Assembly (NCBI RefSeq): GCF_038023995.1
Contig: NZ_CP150660.1
Span: 2,106,501 to 2,170,500 of the forward strand
Reading direction: 5' to 3'
DNA length: 64,000 nucleotides
Source of the DNA: Polaribacter atrinae
GTDB lineage: Bacteria > Bacteroidota > Bacteroidia > Flavobacteriales > Flavobacteriaceae
How positions within the stretch are numbered: the first letter of the stretch is position 1; every line of letters starts with the position of its first letter. Below the pieces are notes generated by a model. That model saw only the letters and a list, made by a program, of their open reading frames with translations. It did no database searches and was not told the DNA's origin. Of this stretch, positions 17,841-26,098 are shown piece after piece. The translations under genes and the position numbers were made by a program.

Positions 17841-19148
17841 TTAGTAGTGACATTTACCACACTCTTTACCACCTAATTGTGAAATGGTAACTTGATCTAC
17901 ATTGTATTTCTTTGCCAAATCTTCATGGATTTTCTTGTAATAATCATTACCTTTTAAATCCACTTTCGTACCATTATGACAATCTATACACCAACCCATT
18001 GTTAATGGAGCATGTTGATACAACTCATCCATCTCCTCTACAGGTCCATGACATTTCTGACAATCAACACCAGCAACAGTTACGTGTTGTGAGTGATTAT
18101 AGTAAACAAAATCTGGTAAATTATGAACTCTCACCCATTTAATTGGAGCTGTTTCACCTGTATATTCTAAGTTTTCTGGATCCCAACCAGCTGCAGTATA
18201 AATTTTTGCAATTTCAAGATCTAATTCTTCTTTTCCAAGAACAACTCCATCTCCTAACTCCACAACAGTATCATCTGCTACTTCAGAAATATTTAAGTGA
18301 CAATTCATACAAACATTAACAGATGGAATACCTGATGTTTTGCTATGTTTTGCCGAAGAGTGACAATATTGACAATCTATCTTATTATCTCCTGCGTGTA
18401 TTTTATGCGAAAACGCTATTGGCTGAATTGGTTGGTAACCTTCATCTACCCCCACCTTAAACAAGGTTCCGAATAAGAAATAAATACCAATCAACACTAA
18501 GAATATAGTAGCTAATACTTTCAAAAACGTATTCTGCTTCACTCCCGCCCAAAGCTCATGTAAATCTCTTTTAAGATTTGAAGTTTCTCCTGGAGCAGTA
18601 TCACCTTTTAACTCACTTACTTGCTTTAACAAACTAGCAATCATTAAAAAAGCAACAATAATAGCACCAGACAAAACATATATTAACCAACCAGGTGCTC
18701 CTTCAGAAGAAACATTTGCAGCAACATCACCTGTCGCTACAACTCCCGCTTTCTTAAGTTCACCTACAGTAGTATAATACAAAATATCATCTACATTTTG
18801 ATCTGTTAACTGAGGAAATGCAGACATTGCCGCTCCGTTGTATTCTTCAAAAATTGCATTTGCATCTGAATCTCCGGAAGCTCTTAATTCTGCGTTGTTT
18901 TTAATCCAAGCATGTAACCAATCGTTCTCTCTTTTTTCCTCGACACCACCTAAAGCTGGTCCAATTAATTTCTTATCTAACTTGTGACAAGAAGCACATA
19001 ACGATTTAAATAATTTTTTCCCTTCTTTCTGACGAGCCTCATCTACCTCTTGTGAATAAGCAGATATACTGAATGCAAAAATTAGGAGAAAAGTAATACT
19101 TTTAAGAAGTAATGTGGTTAGTCTATTGTGCAGTTCTACACTTTTCAT
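17841..19148 (-). CDS. actA: Alternative complex III subunit ActA, six haem c motifs
   Basis: A 435-residue multihaem cytochrome and first gene of the operon. A signal peptide (to about residue 32, SAYSQ) precedes a monohaem cytochrome c domain with CASCH at 51–55 and a likely distal Met108. Two transmembrane helices (about 153–175 and 211–230) follow. The C-terminal pentahaem domain has CQYCH (259), CMNCH (280), CQKCH (363), CIDCH (387) and CGKCH (430). The described Rhodothermus marinus ActA is pentahaem, so the N-terminal domain adds a sixth site; whether all Flavobacteria share it needs comparison. A 20-bp palindrome and a TACTTTTG -7 element lie upstream. Confidence 0.95.
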   Translation of the reverse strand: MKSVELHNRLTTLLLKSITFLLIFAFSISAYSQEVDEARQKEGKKLFKSLCASCHKLDKKLIGPALGGVEEKRENDWLHAWIKNNAELRASGDSDANAIFEEYNGAAMSAFPQLTDQNVDDILYYTTVGELKKAGVVATGDVAANVSSEGAPGWLIYVLSGAIIVAFLMIASLLKQVSELKGDTAPGETSNLKRDLHELWAGVKQNTFLKVLATIFLVLIGIYFLFGTLFKVGVDEGYQPIQPIAFSHKIHAGDNKIDCQYCHSSAKHSKTSGIPSVNVCMNCHLNISEVADDTVVELGDGVVLGKEELDLEIAKIYTAAGWDPENLEYTGETAPIKWVRVHNLPDFVYYNHSQHVTVAGVDCQKCHGPVEEMDELYQHAPLTMGWCIDCHNGTKVDLKGNDYYKKIHEDLAKKYNVDQVTISQLGGKECGKCHY

Positions 19149-19178
19149 ATTTAAACTTTGATTAAAAATATCTAATAT

Positions 19179-19217
19179 AAAATGACAAAAGTCATTTTTT
19201 TCCGTTTGACAAAAGTA
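19179..19217 (-). promoter_or_regulatory. Probable actA promoter with 8-4-8 palindrome
   Basis: Minus-strand TACTTTTG (19210–19217) matches TAnnTTTG. Downstream of it AAAATGAC-AAAA-GTCATTTT (19179–19198) is a perfect inverted repeat. Its core TGAC-N4-GTCA resembles Crp/Fnr-family half-site spacing. No clear -33 TTG was found at the right distance, so promoter confidence is moderate. Confidence 0.4.
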
Positions 19218-19342
19218 ATACTTCTTCCTAAGGTTTGAAAAGCTAAAAGAACGTAAAACATAATTTATAATAATTCTAAATAAGAGTTAAATCTAATTTA
19301 TTCCTAAACTAGTCGTTATTTTTGTATCAAATTAAATTAGGT

Positions 19343-19711
19343 ATGAAAAGTAAATTAACAGTACTCTCGTTTTTGATTGTTTTACTAACAACAAGTTACA
19401 ATTCTTTCTCACAAAACAAGACAAATGAATCTCCAGAAATAAAGGATATCATTTCTAAAAAAAGAAGTTTCAATAGCACTTTTGGGTTTGGTTACAGAAT
19501 TCAACTTTATAATGGAAATGAGCAAAAAGCAAGGGCATTTATTGCTCGTTTTAAAGTAGAATTTCCTGGAAACTTCTCTAAACTAGTTTATTATGCACCT
19601 GAATGGAAAGTACAAGTAGGTAATTACAAAACAAAATTAGAGGCTGATAAAGATTTAATAAAGTTTCAAGAAAAATTTTCTGGAATTATTGTAATCCCAA
19701 TGGGTAAATAG
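19343..19711 (+). CDS. SPOR-domain exported protein
   Basis: A 122-residue protein starting MKSKLTVLSFLIV, with a signal peptide ending near SFSQ. The C-terminal 75 residues (GYRIQLYNGNEQKARAFIARFK… WKVQVGNYKTKLEADKDLIKFQEKF) have the alternating pattern of a SPOR domain, which binds denuded peptidoglycan. I chose the ATG at 19343 over an in-frame TTG at 19322, because the -7 element TATTTTTG (19317–19324) overlaps that TTG and the signal peptide begins at 19343. It is divergent from actA and closed by a strong bidirectional terminator. Confidence 0.82.
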   Translation: MKSKLTVLSFLIVLLTTSYNSFSQNKTNESPEIKDIISKKRSFNSTFGFGYRIQLYNGNEQKARAFIARFKVEFPGNFSKLVYYAPEWKVQVGNYKTKLEADKDLIKFQEKFSGIIVIPMGK

Positions 19712-19753
19712 ATATTTTACTCTAAAAAGCTAAAGATTACAATATAAGTAATC

Positions 19754-19810
19754 AAAAAAGCTTCATTTTATGTTTTCTAAAGAGAGAACATAAAATGAAG
19801 CTTTTTTTTT
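19754..19810. terminator. Bidirectional terminator
   Basis: A long stem of at least 15 bp (GCTTCATTTTATGTT/AACATAAAATGAAGC) with A-run and T-run flanks separates the convergent SPOR and DUF2911 genes. Confidence 0.9.
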
Positions 19811-19870
19811 GATATAATATATCTAAGAAGACTCTATAAATCTAAAACACTTAAGAACATAACGTAAAAA

Positions 19871-20440
19871 CTAATCTTCTGAATCCAAATCCTCTTGTAA
19901 AGAAACTGAAACCACCGTATTGCCCCAACCTAAATACATAGTAATGACATCTTCTTTTTCTTCATTAAAAACAATCGAAAAAGCTTCAATGATCTTTTCT
20001 GATTCAGAAACCTTACCAGCAACTCTTAGAACATCATCTTTTTTATCATACGTATAATGCCCCCAAACATTTCTAACAGCACTAAGTATTACTGTCCATT
20101 CTTTATCGCCAGGAATCGTAAATAAGGTATAAGTACCAGCTTTTACTTGTTCACCTGCAAACAAAACATCCTTAAAAAAAGTAATTTCTGAAGCTTCATT
20201 GGCACCAGTTCTCCAAACACCTTTTTCAGACACATCTGCCAAAGAAGACAACGCTCTTCCTTTTAATTGAGGTCTTCCGTAAATCACCTTCACTAATTTA
20301 TCTGAATTTCTCCAGTCCGATGGGTAGGTAGCTGCATCCAGTGGACTGACATCTAATCTTGGAAATTTTTGAGCGAATGTATCGGTTGATGAAATAATTG
20401 CGATTGCAAAGAGCGCAAATGATAGAATTGTTTTTTTCAT
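19871..20440 (-). CDS. DUF2911 exported protein
   Basis: A 189-residue secreted protein with a signal peptide ending at FAQ (about residue 23). The rest matches the Bacteroidota family DUF2911: SPLDAATYP near the start, VIYGRPQLKGR, and a beta-rich region containing AGTYTLFTIPGDKEWTVILS and WGHYTYDKKDDVLRV. The function of the family is unknown. A TATTTTTG -7 element is present on the minus strand at 20478–20485, 38 bases before the start. Confidence 0.87.
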   Translation of the reverse strand: MKKTILSFALFAIAIISSTDTFAQKFPRLDVSPLDAATYPSDWRNSDKLVKVIYGRPQLKGRALSSLADVSEKGVWRTGANEASEITFFKDVLFAGEQVKAGTYTLFTIPGDKEWTVILSAVRNVWGHYTYDKKDDVLRVAGKVSESEKIIEAFSIVFNEEKEDVITMYLGWGNTVVSVSLQEDLDSED

Positions 20441-20655
20441 TTTTTATAATTTATGATATGGTTTAAATATCAGTCATCAAAAATAAAAAATCTTACAGCC
20501 TTAATTTACTAATTTTGTGTTAAACATCTTATAATTCAATTACGTAATCAATAAAGTCAAGAGTACTTTATTTTATTAGTTTTACAACAAGTTTGCTTAC
20601 CGTTAAATTACCTTAAACGGTTAAAAAAGGATTTATAGATTAGTGAAAAAATTAA

Positions 20656-20769
20656 TTAACACCCACAACCAGAACTACAACCCTTATTTTTTTTAGAAGG
20701 AAAAATATATTTTCTCACTAAGAAAAACACTGCTAGAACAACTAATATGTATGCTATAATTTCTTGCAT
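20656..20769 (-). CDS. FeoB-associated Cys-rich membrane peptide
   Basis: A 37-residue peptide: one transmembrane helix (EIIAYILVVLAVFFLVRKYI), a basic stretch and a C-terminal GCSSGCGC. This is the FeoB-associated family, small proteins found next to feoB with no proven role; the cysteines may bind iron. The start is the ATG at 20767–20769, which overlaps the FeoB stop by one base (TAATG). A longer frame open to 20895 is merely read-through inside feoB. Confidence 0.85.
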   Translation of the reverse strand: MQEIIAYILVVLAVFFLVRKYIFPSKKNKGCSSGCGC

Positions 20770-22880
20770 TATGTTAAAATTTGATAAGTTATAAATGAAG
20801 CAACATAAGCTAATAATCCCATTCCGAATAATTGGATTAATGGCCATTTCCATGTTTTTGTTTCTCGCTTCACAATAGCTAAAGTAGCCATGCACTGCAT
20901 TGCAAATGCATAAAAAACCATTAAAGACATCCCTACAGGGAAATTAAATCGTTTTCCCCCAGTATCAGGATTTATTTCTGACCTCATTTTTTCTTTAATA
21001 GTAGACGTATTTTCATCATCTGCCTCAACACTATAAATGGTTGCCAACGTACCCACAAACACTTCCCTTGCGGCAAAAGATGTTATTAAGGCAATTCCAA
21101 TTTTCCAATCATATCCTAAAGGTCTAATTGCTGGCTCTATCGTTTTTCCTAAAATACCAATATAAGAATTCTCTAATCTTGCTGATGCAATTTTTTGCTG
21201 TAACTCTTGATCTGTTAAACGCTGATTCGCAACATTTTCAACAGTATTTTTCTCAGCATTCTCAAAAGAAGTTGGTCCGTTTGATGCTAAAAACCATAAA
21301 ACAATAGACAGTGCTAAAATGATTTTCCCTGCCTCTAAAACAAACGACTTTGTTTTTTCAATTACTTCATAAAACACATTTTTAACAGAAGGTAATTTGT
21401 AATTTGGCATTTCCACCACAAAAAACGACTTCGACTTTATTTTTAATGTTTTATGTAAAATATAGGCTGCTATAACTGCGGTTGCAAACCCCAAACCGTA
21501 TAACAACAATAAAACCAAACCTTGTAAATTTAAGAATCCAAAGATTTTAGTATCAGGAATAATTAAAGAAATTAAAATTGCATACACCGGCAAACGCGCA
21601 GAACAGGTAGTAAAAGGCACTACTAAAATAGTAATTAATCGTTCTTTCCAACTGGCAATTGTTCTAGTAGCCATAATTGCAGGAATTGCACAGGCGGTTC
21701 CAGAAATTAATGGAATTACACTTTTACCATTCATACCAAATCGTCGCATAATTTTATCCATTAAAAATACCACACGACTCATATACCCCGTTTCTTCTAA
21801 AACTGAAATAAATAAAAACAGAATGGCTATTTGAGGTATAAATATTATAACACCTCCAATACCCGGAATTATCCCTTCGGTTAATAAATCTGTAAGCACT
21901 CCATTAGGCAGGTTACTTTTTGCAAAATCAGCAATTTCAGCAAATGTAGTGTCTATAAAATCCATAGGCACAGAAGCCCAGTCAAATACAGATTGAAAAA
22001 TAATCAACAATAAAAATACAAAGAAAAAGTACCCAAAAAACTTATGCGTAAAAACTCTATCTAACTTACCACGTAAATCTTTTGCCTTCGTTTTATCAAC
22101 GATATAGGTCTTTTTAAGTATTTTATTAATTTCTTGATAACGATAAATAGTTTCTTTATGTTGATATTTCTTTAGCTTAGAAACATCTTCTTTAAAGCTA
22201 AGTAACTTTATTTTTTCTTCTGATGATATGGTATCTGGATAATTATTCTGAGTTACCATTAGCCATAATTCATACAAAGAGTAATTAGGGCTAATTTCTT
22301 TTAACTTATCAAAATAATCTGGATCAATTTGATGGTTAATCCCACATAAAGGAGAGGCTTTTGCAGCAACATGACAACGAATAATTGCAGCTTTCACATC
22401 TTCTATTCCTTCATTTTTTCTTGCACTTATTAAAACTACTTCTGTATTTAACTCTTTTTTTAATAAGGATAAATCAATCGTAATTCCTTTTCTATTCATT
22501 TGGTCAACCATATTGATTGCCAAAACTGTTGGAATTTCTAAATCTTTAATTTGAGAAAATAGTAGTAAGTTTCTTTTTAAGTTTTCTACGTCTGCAACAA
22601 CCAAAATAACATCTGGAGATTCTTTAATATCCTTTTTTAACAAGGTTTTTAAAACAATACTCTCATCTAAAGAAGTAGGATTAATACTATATGTACCTGG
22701 TAAATCTGTAATAATTGCATTCTGAGTTGCAGATAATTTACTAACACCATTTTTCTTATCTACCGTAATTCCTGGATAGTTTCCAACTTTCTGATTTAAA
22801 CCTGTAAGTTGGTTAAATAGAGATGTTTTACCAGTATTAGGGTTCCCTATTAAAGCAACCTTTATATCATTTTTAGACAT
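20769..22880 (-). CDS. feoB: Ferrous iron transporter FeoB
   Basis: A 703-residue inner-membrane transporter. The N-terminal G domain has the P-loop GNPNTGKT at 12–19, the switch-II region DLPGTYS, and NMVD for base recognition; a helical spacer follows. The Gate and FeoB_C regions have about ten helices, including RLPVYAILISLIIPD and FAAREVFVGTLATIYS. It imports Fe2+. It overlaps feoA by one base at its start and the Cys-rich peptide by one base at its end, so all three are translationally coupled and share the palindrome-controlled promoter upstream of feoA. Confidence 0.96.
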   Translation of the reverse strand: MSKNDIKVALIGNPNTGKTSLFNQLTGLNQKVGNYPGITVDKKNGVSKLSATQNAIITDLPGTYSINPTSLDESIVLKTLLKKDIKESPDVILVVADVENLKRNLLLFSQIKDLEIPTVLAINMVDQMNRKGITIDLSLLKKELNTEVVLISARKNEGIEDVKAAIIRCHVAAKASPLCGINHQIDPDYFDKLKEISPNYSLYELWLMVTQNNYPDTISSEEKIKLLSFKEDVSKLKKYQHKETIYRYQEINKILKKTYIVDKTKAKDLRGKLDRVFTHKFFGYFFFVFLLLIIFQSVFDWASVPMDFIDTTFAEIADFAKSNLPNGVLTDLLTEGIIPGIGGVIIFIPQIAILFLFISVLEETGYMSRVVFLMDKIMRRFGMNGKSVIPLISGTACAIPAIMATRTIASWKERLITILVVPFTTCSARLPVYAILISLIIPDTKIFGFLNLQGLVLLLLYGLGFATAVIAAYILHKTLKIKSKSFFVVEMPNYKLPSVKNVFYEVIEKTKSFVLEAGKIILALSIVLWFLASNGPTSFENAEKNTVENVANQRLTDQELQQKIASARLENSYIGILGKTIEPAIRPLGYDWKIGIALITSFAAREVFVGTLATIYSVEADDENTSTIKEKMRSEINPDTGGKRFNFPVGMSLMVFYAFAMQCMATLAIVKRETKTWKWPLIQLFGMGLLAYVASFITYQILT

Positions 22881-23110
22881 TATAAATGTACTTTAAGGAT
22901 TCGAATTTTAGAAGCTGTTTCTATTCTTATTGCCAAATGACTCCCGTTTACGCAAATATATAAAGGGTCTTTTAAAGGCGCTATTTGAACCAACTGAACC
23001 TCAGCTCCTGGCAAACAGCCCATTTCTAACAATTTTAAAGGAATATAATCTAAAGACTCTTCAGAAATATACCCAATCTCTCCCTTACGTAATGTAGCTA
23101 TTGTGCTCAA
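22880..23110 (-). CDS. feoA: FeoA, SH3-like ferrous iron transport protein
   Basis: A 76-residue FeoA domain protein (LLEMGCLPGAEVQLVQIAPLKDPLYICVNGSHLAIRIETASKI), a cytoplasmic SH3-fold partner of FeoB. The start is a TTG at 23110: no ATG is available, and an in-frame stop lies just upstream. The leader is short (about 10–20 bases), because the -7 element TATATTTG sits at 23129–23136. It is the first gene of feoA–feoB–peptide. Confidence 0.92.
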   Translation of the reverse strand: MSTIATLRKGEIGYISEESLDYIPLKLLEMGCLPGAEVQLVQIAPLKDPLYICVNGSHLAIRIETASKIRILKVHL

Positions 23111-23128
23111 TGAATTTTATTTGGAAGG

Positions 23129-23160
23129 CAAATATAATCATTTAGAATGATTCTAAACAA
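23129..23160 (-). promoter_or_regulatory. feoA promoter with 17-bp palindromic operator
   Basis: On the minus strand TTG (23158–23160), 21 bases, then TATATTTG (23129–23136) fit the Bacteroidetes promoter. Between them TTTAGAAT-G-ATTCTAAA (23141–23157) is a perfect 8-1-8 palindrome. Its position would let a bound repressor block RNA polymerase. Given the gene, an iron sensor of the Fur or DtxR type is the natural candidate. Confidence 0.75.
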
Positions 23161-23161
23161 G

Positions 23162-23842
23162 TTATTCAGAGGCATATTCTTCTTTTAACAAAACAATATC
23201 ACTTTTAAGTTTTTCCATATCTTCTTTCTCTGTGCCATCGTAATAACCACGAATACGTCTCTCTTTATCTACTAAAATAAATTGTTCTGTATGTATAAAA
23301 TCATTTTCATCACCAAGACCTTCATCTAAAACTGCAAAATAACTTTTTCTTGCCAACTCATAAATATGTTTTTTAGCACCTGTAGTTACATTCCATTTAC
23401 CGTCAATAACACCTTTTCTATCGGCATATTCTTTTAAAACAGAAACACTATCCATAACTGGTGTAACAGAATGAGATAAAAACATAATATCATCATCATT
23501 TTTATAAAACTCTTGAAGCTCTCCCATATTATAAGCCATGGCAATACAAATTGTTTGGCAACGAGTAAAAAAGAAATCTGCTACGTAAATTTTATCTTTA
23601 TAATTACTATTTGTAATTGTTTCTCCGTTTTGATTGATCAATTTAAAATCTGCAATGGTATGGTTGTTTTGAATATGCGTCATACTATCATCTACCAATC
23701 TCGGGTTTACATCAATAGGATTGTAAATTTTAAGGTGATTATCCACTTTTAATAAATGATAATAAACCGTAAGTGAAATTGCAGAAAACACCAAAAAAAA
23801 GATAAGTAGTGGAATAGACTTTTTAAAGATTTTAAACTCCAT
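23162..23842 (-). CDS. SCO1/SenC/PrrC-family copper chaperone
   Basis: A 226-residue membrane-anchored thioredoxin-fold protein. An N-terminal helix (about 8–28) anchors it, and the periplasmic domain has the copper-binding CxxxC at Cys95–Cys99 (RCQTICI) and the conserved His184 (FIHTEQF). Family members deliver copper to the CuA site of oxidase subunit II. I start at the ATG at 23842, because the seven codons upstream are not part of the signal anchor and a TAAATTTG -7 element (23861–23868) lies 19 bases before it. It is 51 bases upstream of feoA, but feoA has its own promoter. Confidence 0.9.
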   Translation of the reverse strand: MEFKIFKKSIPLLIFFLVFSAISLTVYYHLLKVDNHLKIYNPIDVNPRLVDDSMTHIQNNHTIADFKLINQNGETITNSNYKDKIYVADFFFTRCQTICIAMAYNMGELQEFYKNDDDIMFLSHSVTPVMDSVSVLKEYADRKGVIDGKWNVTTGAKKHIYELARKSYFAVLDEGLGDENDFIHTEQFILVDKERRIRGYYDGTEKEDMEKLKSDIVLLKEEYASE

Positions 23843-23954
23843 AAGATAATTTTGTAAACACAAATTTACGACTTAAAATAACCTTAGAAAAACAATCAAA
23901 AGGGAATAGTTTCCAAAATCTTTGTTAAATTAAAAAGGTACCTCAATTTGTTCT

Positions 23955-23984
23955 TTTGCAACTATCTTTAAAAACGTACATTTG
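23955..23984 (+). promoter_or_regulatory. rseP promoter
   Basis: TTTG (23955–23958), 18 bases, TACATTTG (23977–23984) matches the Bacteroidetes consensus well. The ATG is at 24014. Confidence 0.65.
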
Positions 23985-24013
23985 CGACTATTTTAATTAT
24001 GATTTAACGCTGA

Positions 24014-25360
24014 ATGGAAATATTAATAAAAGCATCGCAATTTATTTTAAGTTTATCTTTATTGATTGTATTGCACGAGTTAGGGCACTTTATCCCTGCA
24101 AAATTGTTTAAAACCAAAGTAGAAAAATTCTACTTATTCTTTGATTATAAATTCTCTATTTTTAAGAAAAAAATTGGTGATACAGTATATGGTATTGGCT
24201 GGATTCCTCTAGGTGGATATGTAAAAATATCTGGTATGATCGATGAAAGCATGGATACTGAACAAATGGCTTTACCTGCACAACCTTGGGAATTCCGTTC
24301 TAAACCTGCATGGCAACGTCTAATTATAATGTTGGGTGGAGTTTTTGTAAATTTCGTTTTAGGTATTTTTATCTACATTATGTTAATGTATGCATATGGA
24401 GAAAACTTTTTACCAAACGAAAATGTAAAAGATGGTGTTTGGGTACAAGATTCTTTAGCAATGAACTTAGGTTTAGAAACTGGAGATAAAGTTTTAACGA
24501 TTGATGGAGAAAAAATTAAAAAGTTTAACGAACTAACTTTAGGTTTTGTAAACGGTAATAATTTTCAGATTGAAAGAAAGGGGGAAATTATTGATAAAGT
24601 AATTCCGGAAGATTTTATCTCTCAATTAGTAGACAGAGGTAAAGATGCTGGTGTAATTTTACTACCAAGATATCCTTTTGCAATTACTAGTATTTCTGAA
24701 GATTCACCAAATAAAAATGCTGATTTAAAATCGAAAGATATTGTTGTTGCCATTAACGGAAATGCAATAAAATATTTTGATGAAGCTCAGGTTGAATTAA
24801 ATAAGTTTAAAAATCAAGATATTTCAGTTACCATAAAAAGAGAAAACGAAACAAAAGATGTCGCTGTAAAAGTTACCAATGAAGGTAAATTAGGCGTTGG
24901 TTTTGGGTTATTACCTTCTAAAGATTTAGAAAGACTTGGCTACTACGATTTAGCGAATATCGAATACACTTTTGCAGAAGCAATTCCTGCAGGATGGAAC
25001 AAATCTGTAAAAACACTTACAGACTACATCAAACAATTAAAGAAAATATTTAACCCAAGCACAGGTGCTTATAAAGGTTTAGGTGGTTTTATTTCTATAG
25101 GAAGTATTTTCCCTTCTGAATGGAGTGCAGAATCTTTCTGGAACATTACAGCCTTCTTATCTATTATGTTAGGTTTTATGAATCTTTTACCAATACCTGC
25201 TTTAGATGGAGGTCATGTAGTATTTACCCTTTGGGAAATGATTACAGGTAAAAAACCAGGAGATAAATTTTTAGAATACGCACAAGTAACTGGCTTTATT
25301 CTTTTAATAGCCTTACTACTTTTCGCAAACGGAAATGATATCTTTAGGTTGTTTAATTAA
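24014..25360 (+). CDS. rseP: RseP-type site-2 intramembrane metalloprotease
   Basis: A 448-residue S2P protease. The zinc site HELGH is at 21–25 in the first helix, and the third-ligand motif NLLPIPALDGGH lies in the C-terminal membrane region. Two periplasmic PDZ-like segments lie between (about 125–200 and 215–290). In bacteria RseP cleaves anti-sigma factors and signal-peptide remnants, releasing envelope-stress responses. Length and topology fit. It is monocistronic, with a clear promoter and a shared terminator downstream. Confidence 0.94.
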   Translation: MEILIKASQFILSLSLLIVLHELGHFIPAKLFKTKVEKFYLFFDYKFSIFKKKIGDTVYGIGWIPLGGYVKISGMIDESMDTEQMALPAQPWEFRSKPAWQRLIIMLGGVFVNFVLGIFIYIMLMYAYGENFLPNENVKDGVWVQDSLAMNLGLETGDKVLTIDGEKIKKFNELTLGFVNGNNFQIERKGEIIDKVIPEDFISQLVDRGKDAGVILLPRYPFAITSISEDSPNKNADLKSKDIVVAINGNAIKYFDEAQVELNKFKNQDISVTIKRENETKDVAVKVTNEGKLGVGFGLLPSKDLERLGYYDLANIEYTFAEAIPAGWNKSVKTLTDYIKQLKKIFNPSTGAYKGLGGFISIGSIFPSEWSAESFWNITAFLSIMLGFMNLLPIPALDGGHVVFTLWEMITGKKPGDKFLEYAQVTGFILLIALLLFANGNDIFRLFN

Positions 25361-25378
25361 ACAAAATATAACTATAAA

Positions 25379-25417
25379 GAAAGCCTCACAATTTTAAAAT
25401 TGTGAGGCTTTCTTTTT
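25379..25417. terminator. Bidirectional terminator after rseP
   Basis: A perfect palindrome of at least 16 bp per arm (AAAGCCTCACAATTTT and its complement) followed by T-rich sequence. The stop codon of the small zinc-ribbon gene on the other strand (25416–25418) touches its end. Confidence 0.85.
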
Positions 25418-25571
25418 ATAATTTAAACGAACGATTGATAAATGAAAACCAAGTATACATAGTATTACACCTGTCACAAGCATAGGACTTAGTACCTGGT
25501 ATTAATTTAACAAATGCACCTCTTCTCATTCTGTGATTCGATGTAGATTTACACTTCGGACAAGCTTTCAT
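25416..25571 (-). CDS. Small zinc-ribbon protein, paralog 1 (51 aa)
   Basis: An ATG-initiated 51-residue frame with two CxxC pairs, CPKC (4–7) and CDRC (32–35). Between them is a basic stretch HRMRRG and the turn IPGTKSYA; the tail is WFSFINRSFK. It aligns without gaps to the neighbouring frame at 25774–25929 over all 51 residues with 36 identities, strong evidence that both are real genes. The layout is a rubredoxin/zinc-ribbon knuckle. I do not recognise a named family and assign no function. At this size it is easily missed by gene callers. Confidence 0.75.
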   Translation of the reverse strand: MKACPKCKSTSNHRMRRGAFVKLIPGTKSYACDRCNTMYTWFSFINRSFKL

Positions 25572-25773
25572 AATTAAGTTAGTTTAGTTTACGCCTGAAA
25601 TTTAGGAAGATAGAGCTAAAAACACCTATACAGAATTAACTCATTTATATATTAAACTCATATTTTCAAAAAGAAAAGTTCAAAATAGAAGACTTAGATT
25701 TACAGACATATTGAATCTCAGTAAAGAACAAAATTAGTGGGACAAGGTTTAGTATATTTAGACAATCTATTTT

Positions 25774-25929
25774 TTACACTTTAAAAGTACGGTTGATAAA
25801 AGAAAACCACGCATACTGTGTATTACAATTATCACAAGCATAACCCCTTGTTCCTGGAATTATTTTAACAATTCCTTTTCTCATCATTCTGTGTCTAGAT
25901 TCAGATTTACATTTCGGACAAGATTTCAT
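25774..25929 (-). CDS. Small zinc-ribbon protein, paralog 2 (51 aa)
   Basis: A 51-residue frame with CPKC (4–7) and CDNC (32–35), HRMMRKG, IPGTRGYA and the same WFSFINRTFK tail as paralog 1. Same length, same strand, 202 bases upstream of it. The conserved pattern of cysteines, aromatics and a basic arm suggests a compact zinc ribbon that may bind nucleic acid or a partner, but no function can be claimed. The spacer between the copies (25572–25773) shows no further feature. Confidence 0.75.
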   Translation of the reverse strand: MKSCPKCKSESRHRMMRKGIVKIIPGTRGYACDNCNTQYAWFSFINRTFKV

Positions 25930-26037
25930 AAGCTAGAGGATTTATTTTAAGCACGCAATGTACTAATTGCAAGCAATGCATCTATACGTATAAATACCCA
26001 TTTCTTTGAAACCTTTAACAACAAATTATGAATCAAA

Positions 26038-26078
26038 AAAATAAGCCATCATTTAAAAATTAAATGATGGCTTATTCT
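26038..26078 (-). terminator. Terminator of the nfeD–flotillin operon
   Basis: Stem AATAAGCCATCATTT/AAATGATGGCTTATT with seven T on the minus strand after it. Confidence 0.85.
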
Positions 26079-26098
26079 AAAACTTATACCTTAAGAGA

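Noticed and set aside
20770-20895. N-terminal extension giving a 79-residue FeoB-associated protein
   Set aside because: The extra codons are feoB coding sequence in another frame; the ATG overlapping the FeoB stop gives the proper 37-residue peptide.
25983-25992. TATACGTATA perfect palindrome upstream of zinc-ribbon paralog 2
   Set aside because: Ten bases in AT-rich spacer with no promoter element in register; likely chance.
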